Positions 51,289-60,969 of a stretch of DNA of 64,000 nt are shown piece by piece (positions within the stretch are counted from its first letter, which is position 1; each line of letters begins with the position of its first letter). The stretch comes from Fodinibius sp051746985. Lineage in GTDB: Bacteria; Bacteroidota; Rhodothermia; Balneolales; Balneolaceae. The stretch is from assembly GCA_051746985.1 (NCBI GenBank), contig JBNJFP010000005.1, positions 1-64,000 on the forward strand, read 5' to 3'. The position numbers were made by a program, and so were the translations under genes. The notes under the pieces were generated by a model. It ran no database searches and had not been told where the DNA came from. It worked only from the letters and a program-made list of their open reading frames with translations.

Positions 51289-53553
51289 ATGGAATGGAAA
51301 AAAGAATTAAATCCTGATCTTGAACACTTTCTATCCCAGAAAGGGACTCCCCTCAATTATATATTGGATTCTTTTCCAGATATCGTTGTTATAGAAGATC
51401 TGGATTTTAATGTGGTTGCTGTCAATGAGGTTGCAGAATCGTTGCTGGGTTATAAACCATCGCAATTAGTAGGTGAGCCGGTTAAGGATTTTTATGTAGA
51501 TCCAGCAGATTTTGAGAAAAGAGATACCGAGGCCCTTCAGGAAGGTTCAAGTACAGATTTCATTACTTTTGAAGCCCAGTATCGAAAAAGTGACGGAAGT
51601 ATTCTTGAAGCCGAAACCATTTTAAAAAAGATCACTAATTATGACGGTGAAGTTGTAGGGTATTTGGGTGTTGTAAGAGATATCGCCGAGCGAAAGCAGG
51701 CTAGGCGCGGAATCCAAAAGTTCTATTCACTCCCCCTTAATTTGATGTGTACGGCAACTCCCGATGGTAATTTTAAAGAGATCAATGCCCAATTTGAAGA
51801 AGTGCTGGGATATTCTAAAGAAGAGTTATTAAAAAACCCTTTTACTGAATTAACACATCCCGAAGATCTCGAGACGACGTTGGAGAAGGTTGAAGAATTG
51901 GCTTCCGGTGAACAGGAGATGGTAGTGGATTTTGAAAACCGTGTCTCCTGCAAAGATGGCTCCTTTCGCTGGATCGCATAGACCGCAACTTTTGATGAAA
52001 AATCAGGCCTGCTGTATATCATTGGCAAAGATATTACTGAGCGTAAGAAGTTGGAACAGGAGTTGATAGATTCCAAAGAAAAAGCGGAAGAAGCGAATAA
52101 GGCTAAAAGCCATTTTGTTGCCAATATGAGCCATGAAATCCGGACGCCCATGAATTCCATACTGGGATTTGCAGATATGCTGAAAGAGCTGGCGGATAGT
52201 GATTTAGAGAAGGAATATGTTGAGAATATACGTAAAAGCGGTCAAGATTTGCTGAAATTGATCAATGATATACTTGATCTATCGAAGATAGAGTCCGGAA
52301 AAAAAGAAGTTGATATCCATCCGGTGGATGTAGAGCGGGTTGTGGATGAGGTGAAAAGTATTTTTGCTCTTCAGGCGGGAGATAAAGGCCTGGAAATACG
52401 GTCAACGATCGATAAAGATCTTCCTGCAGCTCTTCTGTTAGATGAGATGAAGCTGCGTCAGATTTTGATAAATCTCATGGGTAACGCTATTAAGTTTACA
52501 GAAGAGGGACTGATCGAGATTGGTGTGGAATCTGAAGAAATTAGTGAAACCGAAAGTCGCGTTAACCTGGAAATCTTTGTAAAGGATACGGGAATCGGTA
52601 TTTCGAAAGAAAAGCAGGATAAAATATTCCGCGAATTTGAGCAGGAGGATTATTCTACTTCTGATAAATATGGTGGTACCGGTTTGGGACTTTCTATCTC
52701 CAATCGGCTTGCCCATCTGATGAATGGTTCCATAAACGTAGAAAGTACACAGGGCAAGGGGAGTACTTTTACCGTATTTTTACCCGATGTTCCTATTTCT
52801 ACGATGCTTGAGGAAACGCAGGAACAGACAAGAAAACAATATGATGTCGCTCTTAATAAGGGTAAAATTCTGGTAGTCGATGATATTCAGCTCAACCGCC
52901 AGCTGATCGTTGAATTTTTAAGAGGATATCCTATCGAGGTGATAGAAGCAAAAAATGGAATGGATGCCGTACGCATAGCAGGAGAGGAAGATCTGGATTT
53001 TGTCTTCATGGATATAAAGATGCCACATATGGATGGAGTGGAAGCAATGACACATATCAAAGAGAAAAGGAAGGATTTGCCCATCGTTGCTTTGACGGCT
53101 TCCGCATTTGATGTGCATCAGGGGAAGGCAGAGGATAGGTGGTTTGATGGCTATCTAAGAAAGCCGGTAAATCGGCTGCGCATTTTGGAGGAGTTAGAGC
53201 AGTATATCGGTTTAGAAAAAGGACAGGAAGACCGATCAGCTATCAAAATGCGTAAGGAATTTGCAAAAACAACTTCTGATGGTCTGGGTGATGATGAAAG
53301 AAAGAAATTGGCTCAAAAACTGGATCACGAAATATCTGATGTTATTGCAGGATTGGATACGGAGTCAATTATGATGGATCAGTACAAGGAGATTCTTAAG
53401 GATTTAAAAAGTATTGAAAATGAATTTCCAGCTACTGAACTGGTAGCCTATAACAATCAGCTCAAGTCGGCAATTAATTTGTTTGATGTTGATAGAATCC
53501 GCGAGCTAATAACTCACAAATATTCAGCATTAGTTGATAGCCTGGAAAATTAG
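51289..53553 (+). pseudogene. PAS-PAS hybrid histidine kinase interrupted by an in-frame amber codon
   Basis: A 755-codon frame broken once by TAG at 51979-51981 (codon 231). The frame before (51289-51978) and after (from 51982) is open and continuous. The context is FRWIA-stop-TATFDEKSG; related PAS domains read FRWIAWTA, so TGG to TAG is likely. The upstream half has two PAS domains; the downstream half has the HisKA box SHEIRTPMN (His at codon 282), HATPase with NAIKFT, DTGIGIS and GGTGLGLSIS, and a receiver domain with Asp at codon 575. A TTG at 52051 could start a kinase-receiver fragment. Either a mutation, readthrough or a sequencing error. Confidence 0.85.
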
Positions 53554-53607
53554 GTCTCTGTAATACCAAAATGAAGAAAATCCATTTTTTAAAGAAGCCA
53601 TACTATT

Positions 53608-54756
53608 ATGGAAGAGAATTTAGAAGAAAAGGATTTTTTAATTCTTATTGTTGATGATATTGCTAAAAATATCCAGTTGCTCGGAAAAATTTTAGACAAT
53701 AAGGGCTATAGAGTGGTGGCTGTCAGGAATGGGGAACAGGCTATAAAAACGGCAAGAAAACATGAGCCAGACTTAATTTTGCTGGATATTATGATGCCCG
53801 GTAAATCGGGTTATGAAGTATGCGAAGAGCTGAAGGCCGATGATGAGCTCTCGGAAATACCGATCATATTTTTAACGGCACGCTCCGAAGAGGAAGACGT
53901 TGTAAAAGGGCTAAACCTGGGAGGGGCTGACTATGTAACAAAACCGTTTAATTCCAGAGAGTTGCTGGCACGGATTGAAACCCACCTGAGTTTAAAAGAA
54001 GCCCGTGACCAAATTGTCGAACAGCGCGAGGAGCTTCAACAACTCTCAGAAACAAAAGATAAACTTTATTCGATAATAGCGCATGATTTAAAGGGAGCCC
54101 TGTTTGGAATTTCGGGTATGATGGAAATGGTACAATTTGATCTGGATCAGCAAGAGGTTGATAAAGATGTAAAGGAAAACATTTCGTTGATCCATCAGGC
54201 TGCACTTTCCGCCAATCAAATATTGGAGAATCTATTAACGTGGACTCGAATGCAGACTGATCTTTTGGATTTGAGTCTTGATAAATTTTCGCTCTCTGAC
54301 TGTATTAGAGAATGTATCGAACTATACGAGGCTAAGGCAAATGGGAAAGGAATTCAGGTTGTATTTGAATCGGAAAATACCATGATTTATGGGGATAGGG
54401 AGATGATTTCCACGGTTTTTAGAAATCTGATCTCAAATGCTATTAAGTTCTCAAATTCAGGAGGTCGTATTTTTATTGAACTGGATACCTCTGATAATGA
54501 TAGAACTATAACGGTAAAGGATGAAGGCCTTGGAATGCCAGAAGAAGTGCGACGTAACATTTTTAACCCGGCTAATCGTCCCAAAAGGCAAGGCACAAAA
54601 CGTGAGAAAGGAACAGGATTGGGCTTACTGCTTTGCAAAGAATTTATAGAAATGCATAATGGGGAAATTTCCATAGAAAGTGAACCGGATGAGGGTACTG
54701 TATTTAAGATTACGTTGCCTGCCGTGGCTACGCAAAACGGTCGGCCAGCCGGTTAA
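53608..54756 (+). CDS. Receiver-histidine kinase hybrid protein
   Basis: 382 residues. An N-terminal receiver domain (LIVDDIAKNIQLLGK, phospho-acceptor Asp60 in LILLDIMMPGKSG, TKPFNSRELLARI) is followed by a coiled linker and a HisKA with His159 in IIAHDLKGALFG, then HATPase (NLISNAIKFSNSGGRI, VKDEGLGM, GTGLGLLLCKEF). It looks like a downstream kinase that takes phosphate from the preceding hybrid sensor. 55 bp separate it from the interrupted kinase. Its last 29 bp overlap the convergent tyrA end. Confidence 0.93.
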   Translation: MEENLEEKDFLILIVDDIAKNIQLLGKILDNKGYRVVAVRNGEQAIKTARKHEPDLILLDIMMPGKSGYEVCEELKADDELSEIPIIFLTARSEEEDVVKGLNLGGADYVTKPFNSRELLARIETHLSLKEARDQIVEQREELQQLSETKDKLYSIIAHDLKGALFGISGMMEMVQFDLDQQEVDKDVKENISLIHQAALSANQILENLLTWTRMQTDLLDLSLDKFSLSDCIRECIELYEAKANGKGIQVVFESENTMIYGDREMISTVFRNLISNAIKFSNSGGRIFIELDTSDNDRTITVKDEGLGMPEEVRRNIFNPANRPKRQGTKREKGTGLGLLLCKEFIEMHNGEISIESEPDEGTVFKITLPAVATQNGRPAG

Positions 54757-55861
54757 TCAGGTAGCCGCTTTCTTTTAGCGCCTGGGATGCAAACTTGCCA
54801 AAGAAATCAGTGACCGATTCAAATTCTTTGATAAACCCTTCTTTGTCATCATTTTTGACCATCTGAGCCAGCTTTTCGTTGTGCTCGATGAATTTAAGCA
54901 GTAGCTCGCGTCGCTCTTCATTGGCAAAAACGATATCCGCATATAATTCGGCGCTCTGGGCAAAAATACGGCCGGTCATCATCAGCTCAGCGCGATATAT
55001 AGGGGAGGAGTAATCCAGGATATCGTGCGGCTTCAGGTCATAGGTTTTCATGAATGAGCCGTGCGTAAGGGCCACAAAGTGACGAAGCCCCTGAACCATG
55101 TGCATCACGTGATCGTGCTTCTCGGCATCGGCCTCGACCACGCGCATGCCCCAAAGTTTGGATTGTTCAACCACCCATTGGGAAGCTTCAGCATTTCGTA
55201 CCGGACAAACGACCATCAGCTGTTTGGAAAGGTTATCCACATCGGGGCCGTGCATGGGGTGCAATCCCAAAACCGGACCGTCATGAGCTCTTTGCATAGC
55301 CTCGATAGGCTCTGTTTTATTACTGGTAAAATCAGCTAAAATCGTTTCTGATTTGAGCTTTGGAGCCAACCGCTCAATTACATCTACGGTAACGTTGATG
55401 GGGACAGAAACGATAGCCAAATCGATGTTAGGGACAATTTCTTCGAGCTCGTGCCAGTTGTGTTTGTCAATTTTATAGACGTGGTGCCCCGTCTGCTCGA
55501 TGATACGAGCATACAAACTTCCCATGCCGCCTTTAGCTCCCACAATAAGGATATGTTTGGGTTCTTCGGTAGTGCTGGGAAATTCGTTGCTGGACTGGCT
55601 GGCCCGGGATGAGGCCATGATCATCCGTAGAAAATCTTCGGCCCAGTCGGGATCAAGATTGTGTTCGGCGGCCATGGCTCGAAATTTCTCCGTTTTCTCA
55701 TCTTCCCGTTTGGGAGCAAAAATCGGTAGCTGGTTTTCAATCTTTTTATCAATGACTTCATGCACAATCTCCCGCCGCTCGGCCAGCAGTTCAAGGAGCT
55801 TGGAATCAATTTCATCAATGCGATTGCGCTGGGGACCGAGTTTTTTTTCTTTGGGAGTCAT
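54728..55861 (-). CDS. tyrA: Bifunctional chorismate mutase/prephenate dehydrogenase
   Basis: 377 residues. The N-terminal chorismate mutase (1-95: RNRIDEIDSKLLELLAERREIVHEVIDKK) is followed by NAD-binding ILIVGAKGGMGSLYARI (108-124) and the prephenate dehydrogenase core: LADFTSNKTEPIEAMQ, GLHPMHGPD and HDHVMHMVQGLRHFVAL. This is the E. coli T-protein layout. It makes 4-hydroxyphenylpyruvate, the tyrosine precursor. It is monocistronic, ending inside the 3' end of the plus-strand kinase. Confidence 0.94.
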   Translation of the reverse strand: MTPKEKKLGPQRNRIDEIDSKLLELLAERREIVHEVIDKKIENQLPIFAPKREDEKTEKFRAMAAEHNLDPDWAEDFLRMIMASSRASQSSNEFPSTTEEPKHILIVGAKGGMGSLYARIIEQTGHHVYKIDKHNWHELEEIVPNIDLAIVSVPINVTVDVIERLAPKLKSETILADFTSNKTEPIEAMQRAHDGPVLGLHPMHGPDVDNLSKQLMVVCPVRNAEASQWVVEQSKLWGMRVVEADAEKHDHVMHMVQGLRHFVALTHGSFMKTYDLKPHDILDYSSPIYRAELMMTGRIFAQSAELYADIVFANEERRELLLKFIEHNEKLAQMVKNDDKEGFIKEFESVTDFFGKFASQALKESGYLINRLADRFA

Positions 55862-56197
55862 AAATCTTTTGATCTAAAAAAATATATTTTATGCTGAACG
55901 TGTTTCACGTCTATAAGGCTGCCTAAAATACAAATTTATCCACCGCGAAATAAATGTATTGATGGATTGTAAAAAGAGTTGGTATCTAAAAATTAAATGG
56001 AAGCTTTGCTGTTAATTGCCCGAAAAATATGGGATTTTAAGAGAATGATTTAACGCTATTTTTGTTTTATAACAATGTGAATAGAAATCACTCCAAAATC
56101 CCCGGAGTTTAACAAAAAGCAGTTAGTAATAGCGGTGTTTATCCTTTGAAAAACTCTGGGGGATTTAAGATGGATTTAAAAGTCATAAAATTTATAC
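55862..56197. other. 336-bp intergenic region between divergent tyrA and uvrB
   Basis: AT-rich, no plausible gene. The near end carries an imperfect inverted repeat (56096-56166). The rest presumably holds the promoters of the two divergent genes; I see no classic LexA box. Confidence 0.6.
56096..56166. repeat. Imperfect inverted repeat upstream of uvrB
   Basis: AAATCCCC and GGGGATTT form an 8-bp outer stem and AGTTT/AAACT a 5-bp inner stem around an approx. 40-nt loop. It ends 31 bp before the uvrB start, so it would lie in the leader or promoter. Function unknown. Confidence 0.5.
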
Positions 56198-58249
56198 ATG
56201 TCCCAATTTGATTTACAATCGCCCTGGCCACCGGCCGGAGATCAACCGCAAGCTATTGAGCAGTTGGTGGAGGGCGTCGAAAACGGCGACAAGTACCAGA
56301 CACTTTTAGGAATTACCGGATCGGGAAAAACGCGAACGGTATCGGGCGTGATTGATGAAGTTCAGCGCCCCACGCTCGTCATGAGCCACAATAAAACGTT
56401 GGCTGCCCAGCTGTACCGTGAGCTCAGTGATTTTTTTCCCGATAACAGGGTGGAATTTTTTATCTCGTATTACGATTACTACCAGCCCGAGGCGTATATT
56501 TCGTCGCAGGACAAGTACATTGAAAAGGATTTGTCGATTAATGATGAAATTCAGCGACTTCGACTGCGCGCCACGAGCTCGTTACTTTCCGGACGGCGCG
56601 ATGTAATTATTGTGTCATCGGTGAGTTGTATTTACGGTATTGGTTCGCCATCAGAATACGAAAAGCTGATTATCAATTTGGAAACCGGCACGGAAATCCC
56701 CAGAAACAAGTTGCTATATGATTTGGTGGACTTGCACTACACGCGGAACGATCGTGAATTTAGTCGCGGTACATTTCGAGTGCGGGGCGATGTGGTGGAT
56801 CTGTATCCGGCCTACGCCGAAGATGGACTCCGTATTCACTTTTGGGGCGATGAAATTGAGAAGATGGAGATGGTAGATCCCGAAAGCGGAAATGTGTTGG
56901 ACACGGTGCAAGAATTTCGCATTTATCCCGCATCGCACTACGTAACCACCGAGGATCGCCTGCAGGAAGCCATTAATCAGATTCGTGATGAGTTACACTG
57001 GCGCGTAGGAACCCTGAATGACGAAGGGAAATATCTTGAAGCCAAGCGCTTGGAGCAGCGCACGCTCTTCGATATAGAGATGATGCAGGAAATTGGCTAT
57101 TGCTCGGGCATTGAAAATTACTCGCGCTATCTCAGTAATCGAAAGCCGGGCGAACGGCCATACTGCTTATTTGATTATTTTCCCGATGATTTTCTGCTGG
57201 TTGTGGATGAAAGTCACCAGACCGTTCCGCAGATTTCGGCTATGTACGGTGGGGATCGATCCCGAAAAATTGACTTGGTCGAGCATGGATTTCGATTGCC
57301 ATCAGCCATGGACAACCGTCCACTTACGTTTGAAGAGTGGGAAGAAGTGACGAATCAAGCTATTTTTGTAAGTGCTACCCCCAGTGATTACGAGCTGGAA
57401 AAAAGCGGAGGCGTATTTGTCGAGCAGATTGTGCGTCCCACCGGACTGATGGAGCCCGAAATTGAAGTACGGCCCGTTGATAATCAGATTGATGATCTGT
57501 TGGAGCAAATTCAGGAGCGTGTAGCCAAAGGACATCGTGTGTTGTGTATTACGTTGACCAAACGATTGAGCGAAGAGCTCAGCGAATATCTCAAAAGCGT
57601 TGGAATTTCTGCGGCCTATATGCACAGCGAGCTCAATGCCATGGAGCGCGTAGAAGTGCTCTTTAAATTCCGTCGCGGCGACTTCGATGTGCTTGTGGGT
57701 ATTAACCTGCTGCGAGAGGGAATTGACATCCCTGAACTCAGTTTGGTAGCCATTCTTGATGCCGACAAAGAAGGATTCCTGCGATCAGAAACCTCCCTCT
57801 TCCAGATTATTGGTCGGGCGGCGCGAAACGTCGAAGGAAAAGCGATTCTGTATGCCGATAAAATTACCGACAGTATGCAGACCGTAATTGACGAGACCGA
57901 ACGACGTCGTAAAATCCAGAAAGAATACAACGAAGAGCACGGCATTACGCCCAAGACTATTGAGAAAGAGCTCAAACCACTTGTTGATCCCGCGCTGATA
58001 TCGAACAAAGATTTCGATCTGGATGACAAGGGTGGAGACAGCGACGAGCCGCTTGAAGTGGTGAAGGTGGCTGATGAAGGTATCAAGTACAAAGCGAATC
58101 CGGCGATGAACGAAGTTACCTTTGATGACAAAGAGGAATTTTTAGAATATCTTCGGGATTCAATGTACACAGCTGCCCAAAATATGGAATTCGAAGAGGC
58201 GGCGCGCATCCGCGACCAAATAGAACAACTCGAAAACGAATTGGATTAA
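56198..58249 (+). CDS. uvrB: Excinuclease ABC subunit UvrB
   Basis: 683 residues, full length. Walker A is GITGSGKTRTVSG (about 40-48), the damage-sensing beta-hairpin is YYDYYQPEAYISSQDKYIEKD, DEAD-like box is LVVDESHQTVP, and helicase motifs include GRAARNVEGKAILYAD. The C-terminal UVR motif (646-683: FLEYLRDSMYTAAQNMEFEEAARIRDQIE) binds UvrC. It verifies lesions delivered by UvrA (encoded at 9922). An IR in the leader is the only regulatory hint. It is followed 31-73 bp later by a methyltransferase gene. Confidence 0.98.
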   Translation: MSQFDLQSPWPPAGDQPQAIEQLVEGVENGDKYQTLLGITGSGKTRTVSGVIDEVQRPTLVMSHNKTLAAQLYRELSDFFPDNRVEFFISYYDYYQPEAYISSQDKYIEKDLSINDEIQRLRLRATSSLLSGRRDVIIVSSVSCIYGIGSPSEYEKLIINLETGTEIPRNKLLYDLVDLHYTRNDREFSRGTFRVRGDVVDLYPAYAEDGLRIHFWGDEIEKMEMVDPESGNVLDTVQEFRIYPASHYVTTEDRLQEAINQIRDELHWRVGTLNDEGKYLEAKRLEQRTLFDIEMMQEIGYCSGIENYSRYLSNRKPGERPYCLFDYFPDDFLLVVDESHQTVPQISAMYGGDRSRKIDLVEHGFRLPSAMDNRPLTFEEWEEVTNQAIFVSATPSDYELEKSGGVFVEQIVRPTGLMEPEIEVRPVDNQIDDLLEQIQERVAKGHRVLCITLTKRLSEELSEYLKSVGISAAYMHSELNAMERVEVLFKFRRGDFDVLVGINLLREGIDIPELSLVAILDADKEGFLRSETSLFQIIGRAARNVEGKAILYADKITDSMQTVIDETERRRKIQKEYNEEHGITPKTIEKELKPLVDPALISNKDFDLDDKGGDSDEPLEVVKVADEGIKYKANPAMNEVTFDDKEEFLEYLRDSMYTAAQNMEFEEAARIRDQIEQLENELD

Positions 58250-58322
58250 TTTTGTTACCAGTTATTGGTTATTCGTTGATGTGGAAATCCTAATACCAAT
58301 AACAATTAACCAACAACCAGGC

Positions 58323-58871
58323 ATGAGTACATTAGCATACCTTAAAAGTTTTTTTAAAGACAAAGATGTAGCTTCAGTCACCCCAACTTCTCGTTTTTGC
58401 GTGCGCACCGTCTGTCGGCCCATCGAATTTTCCAGGGATCAAATTATTGTAGAATATGGTGCGGGGGCGGGCGTTTTTTCGCGTTATTTACTTAAAAATA
58501 TGACCCTGAATTCGCAGCTTCATCTGTTTGAAACCAATGAAATACTCTTTGAAAAGCTACAGCAGATCGACGATTCACGAGCTTATTTCTACAACCAAAG
58601 CGTAGAACATGTGACTGATCTGCTACCCAAAGACATCATTGGAAAAGTCGATTTTATAATCTCAGGGATCCCTTTTTCTTTTTTAGATGCAGAAGTCAAG
58701 TCGTCTGTTCTTGATCAAAGTTACCGGTTGTTGCGCGATGGCGGGGAATTCTTGGCCTACCAAACATCGGCACATCTCGAGGATCCACTTCAAGAAACCT
58801 TCGGAAATGTGACAACCCAATGGGAGTGGCGCAACATCCCGCCAATGACCGTCTATGAGGCGGAGAAGTAA
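58323..58871 (+). CDS. SAM-dependent methyltransferase (phospholipid N-methyltransferase-like)
   Basis: 182 residues from the ATG at 58323; a start at 58281 would give a leader (MEILIPITINQQPG) with no family match. FKDKDVASVTPTSRFCVRTVCRPI and IIVEYGAGAGVFSRYLLKN (SAM motif I) resemble PmtA/rRNA-dimethylase-like proteins, as do LHLFETNEILFEKLQ and IISGIPFSFLDAEVKSSVLDQSYRLLRDGGEFLAYQ. The likely substrates are phospholipids (phosphatidylethanolamine), but this is an inference. It may be co-transcribed with uvrB. Confidence 0.85.
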   Translation: MSTLAYLKSFFKDKDVASVTPTSRFCVRTVCRPIEFSRDQIIVEYGAGAGVFSRYLLKNMTLNSQLHLFETNEILFEKLQQIDDSRAYFYNQSVEHVTDLLPKDIIGKVDFIISGIPFSFLDAEVKSSVLDQSYRLLRDGGEFLAYQTSAHLEDPLQETFGNVTTQWEWRNIPPMTVYEAEK

Positions 58872-59131
58872 GAGAGAATTCAACCAATGTTGAAAGAAAG
58901 GGCTGTAAGAGATTTCCTTTACTCCAATTTTGCAAAGAAATTGCATATCTCCTCTTTATTTATAAAACTGGGAAGCTGTTGGACTCATCTTAATTTACTG
59001 GAGATAAACAGATTTTAAGCTAATTTGTAGTCTTTTCAGGTTAAGTAGCTTAGCTATTTCTCTCAAATCTGCATTCTCTTGTTAAAATCACATAAGTCTG
59101 GCAAGAAAAATATTATCTAAAAAAAATCATC

Positions 59132-59626
59132 ATGGAAAAGCTACTATTATTTGTGGGCGCTCTTTTTTTATTTGGTATGCCCAATCAAGCCCAAGGTCAG
59201 AGTTATAGCCAAAACAGCGTCTATTTTGAAGCATTGGGTAACGGTATAATCTATACTGTAAATTATGACCGCAAATTTACTGATCATTTTGGCGCAAGAG
59301 GCGGTTTTATGATTATAAGTGGCCGAGACGAAGAAACCAATGAAAGCGCTGGTATTGGAATATTCCCTCTGATGGCTAATTATCTGGCAGGGTCTGGAAA
59401 CCACCGGCTGGAATTGGGAGCGGGATTAATTGTTGCAACGATTGGTGCTAACCTCGAAGATCATGGCAGGATATCAGAACAGGGAGTAGGCGGTCCCACC
59501 ACAACATTCGGCTATCGTTATCAACCTGCAGGGGGTGGTTTTCTCTTCCGGGCGGGGCTTACTCCATTTTTTAGCGGAGGCACACCATACCTTTGGGGTG
59601 GATTAAGTTTGGGTTATACTTTTTGA
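59132..59626 (+). CDS. Small outer-membrane beta-barrel protein
   Basis: 164 residues with a signal peptide ending near AQGQS. The rest is strand-rich: SVYFEALGNGIIYTVNYDRKF, GARGGFMIISGRDEE, HRLELGAGLIVATIG and the final YLWGGLSLGYTF with an aromatic C-terminus, as expected of a BAM-dependent barrel of about eight strands. No family is recognised. It lies between the methyltransferase and the convergent translation operon, separated from the former by 260 bp with no visible gene. Confidence 0.8.
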   Translation: MEKLLLFVGALFLFGMPNQAQGQSYSQNSVYFEALGNGIIYTVNYDRKFTDHFGARGGFMIISGRDEETNESAGIGIFPLMANYLAGSGNHRLELGAGLIVATIGANLEDHGRISEQGVGGPTTTFGYRYQPAGGGFLFRAGLTPFFSGGTPYLWGGLSLGYTF

Positions 59627-59731
59627 TAAAACATTTGTAGCAGAAGGTGCCAATTGTCCAAACAAACGATAAGATGTATTGCTCAGATTTTGTATGAAAG
59701 CTGATCTTAAACTACTTAATTTGCCAAAATG

Positions 59732-59767
59732 AAAAAGCCATTCCATCCAATAAGTAGATAGAATGGC
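59732..59767 (-). terminator. Rho-independent terminator of the ffh-rplS operon
   Basis: GCCATTC/GAATGGC stem with a 17-nt loop. On the minus strand it is followed by five T (A at 59732-59736). It closes the minus-strand operon about 65 bp after rplS. Confidence 0.8.
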
Positions 59768-59832
59768 CTTACATTTTTAGATCTGGCTATTGACAAGTTA
59801 GCCTATCAAAATCAACGCAAGTAAAGAAGATC

Positions 59833-60258
59833 CTACTCTTCTTCGTCTGCTTTTGCATTAGCTGCCGCTTTTTCTTCGGCTTCACGGTTCAGTTCTCGAA
59901 CCGTATCTTGATTCTGATCTTTCTCTTTAACCCGTGCAGATTTTCCTTGTCGCTCACGCAGGTAGTAGAGTTTCGAGCGCTTAATGTCGCCTTGACGCTT
60001 TAACTCAATCTTGGCTACAAAAGGTGAGTAAAGCGGAAAAATACGCTCAACACCGATATTACCTGCTGAAACCTTTCGCACCATAAACGTTTGGTTTGCA
60101 CCAGAGCCGCGACGAGAAATTACGAGTCCTTCAAACTTCTGAATTCGCTCTTTATCTCCTTCGCGGACGCGATAGTGAACAACAACAGTATCACCGGTTT
60201 TAAACTCGGGATACTCATCCTTGATTAATGTCTGTTCTGCTAATTTTAACTTATCCAT
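59833..60258 (-). CDS. rplS: 50S ribosomal protein L19
   Basis: 141 residues. It has the L19 core: FKTGDTVVVHYRVREGDKERIQKFEGLVISRRGSG, GANQTFMVRKVSAGNIGVERIFPLYSPFVAKIELKRQGDIKRSKLYYLRERQGKSARVKE. It sits at the 30S-50S interface. The final 25-30 residues are an acidic Ala/Glu extension (REAEEKAAANAKADEEE) beyond the usual 115-120 residue protein. It is last in the ffh-rpsP-rimM-trmD-rplS operon, 12 bp after trmD. Confidence 0.97.
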   Translation of the reverse strand: MDKLKLAEQTLIKDEYPEFKTGDTVVVHYRVREGDKERIQKFEGLVISRRGSGANQTFMVRKVSAGNIGVERIFPLYSPFVAKIELKRQGDIKRSKLYYLRERQGKSARVKEKDQNQDTVRELNREAEEKAAANAKADEEE

Positions 60259-60270
60259 AATGTTACCTTA

Positions 60271-60969
60271 CTACTGTTCGTTTCGAAATTTTTTGTAAAT
60301 ATCCGGACGTACTTTCTTGGTACGCTTAAGCGACTGTTGATGCCGCCATTCCTTCACTTTTTGATGATCACCTGATCGCAATACTGCTGGCACTTGCATC
60401 CCCTTAAAATTAGCGGGACGCGTATAAACGGGACCTTCCAGCATGTTCTCATTTTGGAAGGAATCCGTCAGTGCACTTTCGGCATCACCCAATACGCCGG
60501 GCAAGACCCGTACGATGGAGTCAACCATAACCAAGGCTGGCAGTTCGCCGCCCGAAAGTACATAATCGCCAATGCTGTACGTTTTGGTGATAAATTTGTT
60601 TATCACACGCTGATCGACGCCTTTATAATGTCCGCATAAAAAAATGAGATTTTGTTCAGTGGACAGCCTGTTGGCATCATCCTGTTTAAACGGCTGACCG
60701 TTAGGGGCCGTAAAAATAATCTCATCATAATCGCGCTGACTTTGCAGGTGCTCGATGCATGAAAAAATCGGCTGTGGTGTTAACACCATGCCGGCACCGC
60801 CGCCATAGGGGTAGTCATCCACCTTGTTGTGTTTGTCTTCCGTGTAATCGTGCAAGTCATGGGTATGGATTTCAACGAATCCATCATCCTGCGCATTACC
60901 CACAATACTGTGATTTAGCGGACTTTTGAGCAGTTGCGGTACGGCCGATATGATGTCAATGCGTAGCAT
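60271..60969 (-). CDS. trmD: tRNA (guanine37-N1)-methyltransferase
   Basis: 232 residues. SPOUT trefoil-knot enzyme with the marks VDDYPYGGGAGMVLTPQPIF, FLCGHYKGVDQRV and SIGDYVLSGGELPALVMVDSIVRVLPG, and the C-terminal PVYTRPANFKGMQVPAVLRSGDHQKVKEWRHQQSLKRT. It methylates G37 of tRNAs to prevent frameshifting. It starts immediately after rimM (60970), so translation is coupled. Confidence 0.97.
   Translation of the reverse strand: MLRIDIISAVPQLLKSPLNHSIVGNAQDDGFVEIHTHDLHDYTEDKHNKVDDYPYGGGAGMVLTPQPIFSCIEHLQSQRDYDEIIFTAPNGQPFKQDDANRLSTEQNLIFLCGHYKGVDQRVINKFITKTYSIGDYVLSGGELPALVMVDSIVRVLPGVLGDAESALTDSFQNENMLEGPVYTRPANFKGMQVPAVLRSGDHQKVKEWRHQQSLKRTKKVRPDIYKKFRNEQ

Noticed and set aside
55500..55877. 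Plus-strand ORF of 125 residues within tyrA
   Set aside because: Ser/Arg-rich antisense of a well-matched tyrA; no support.
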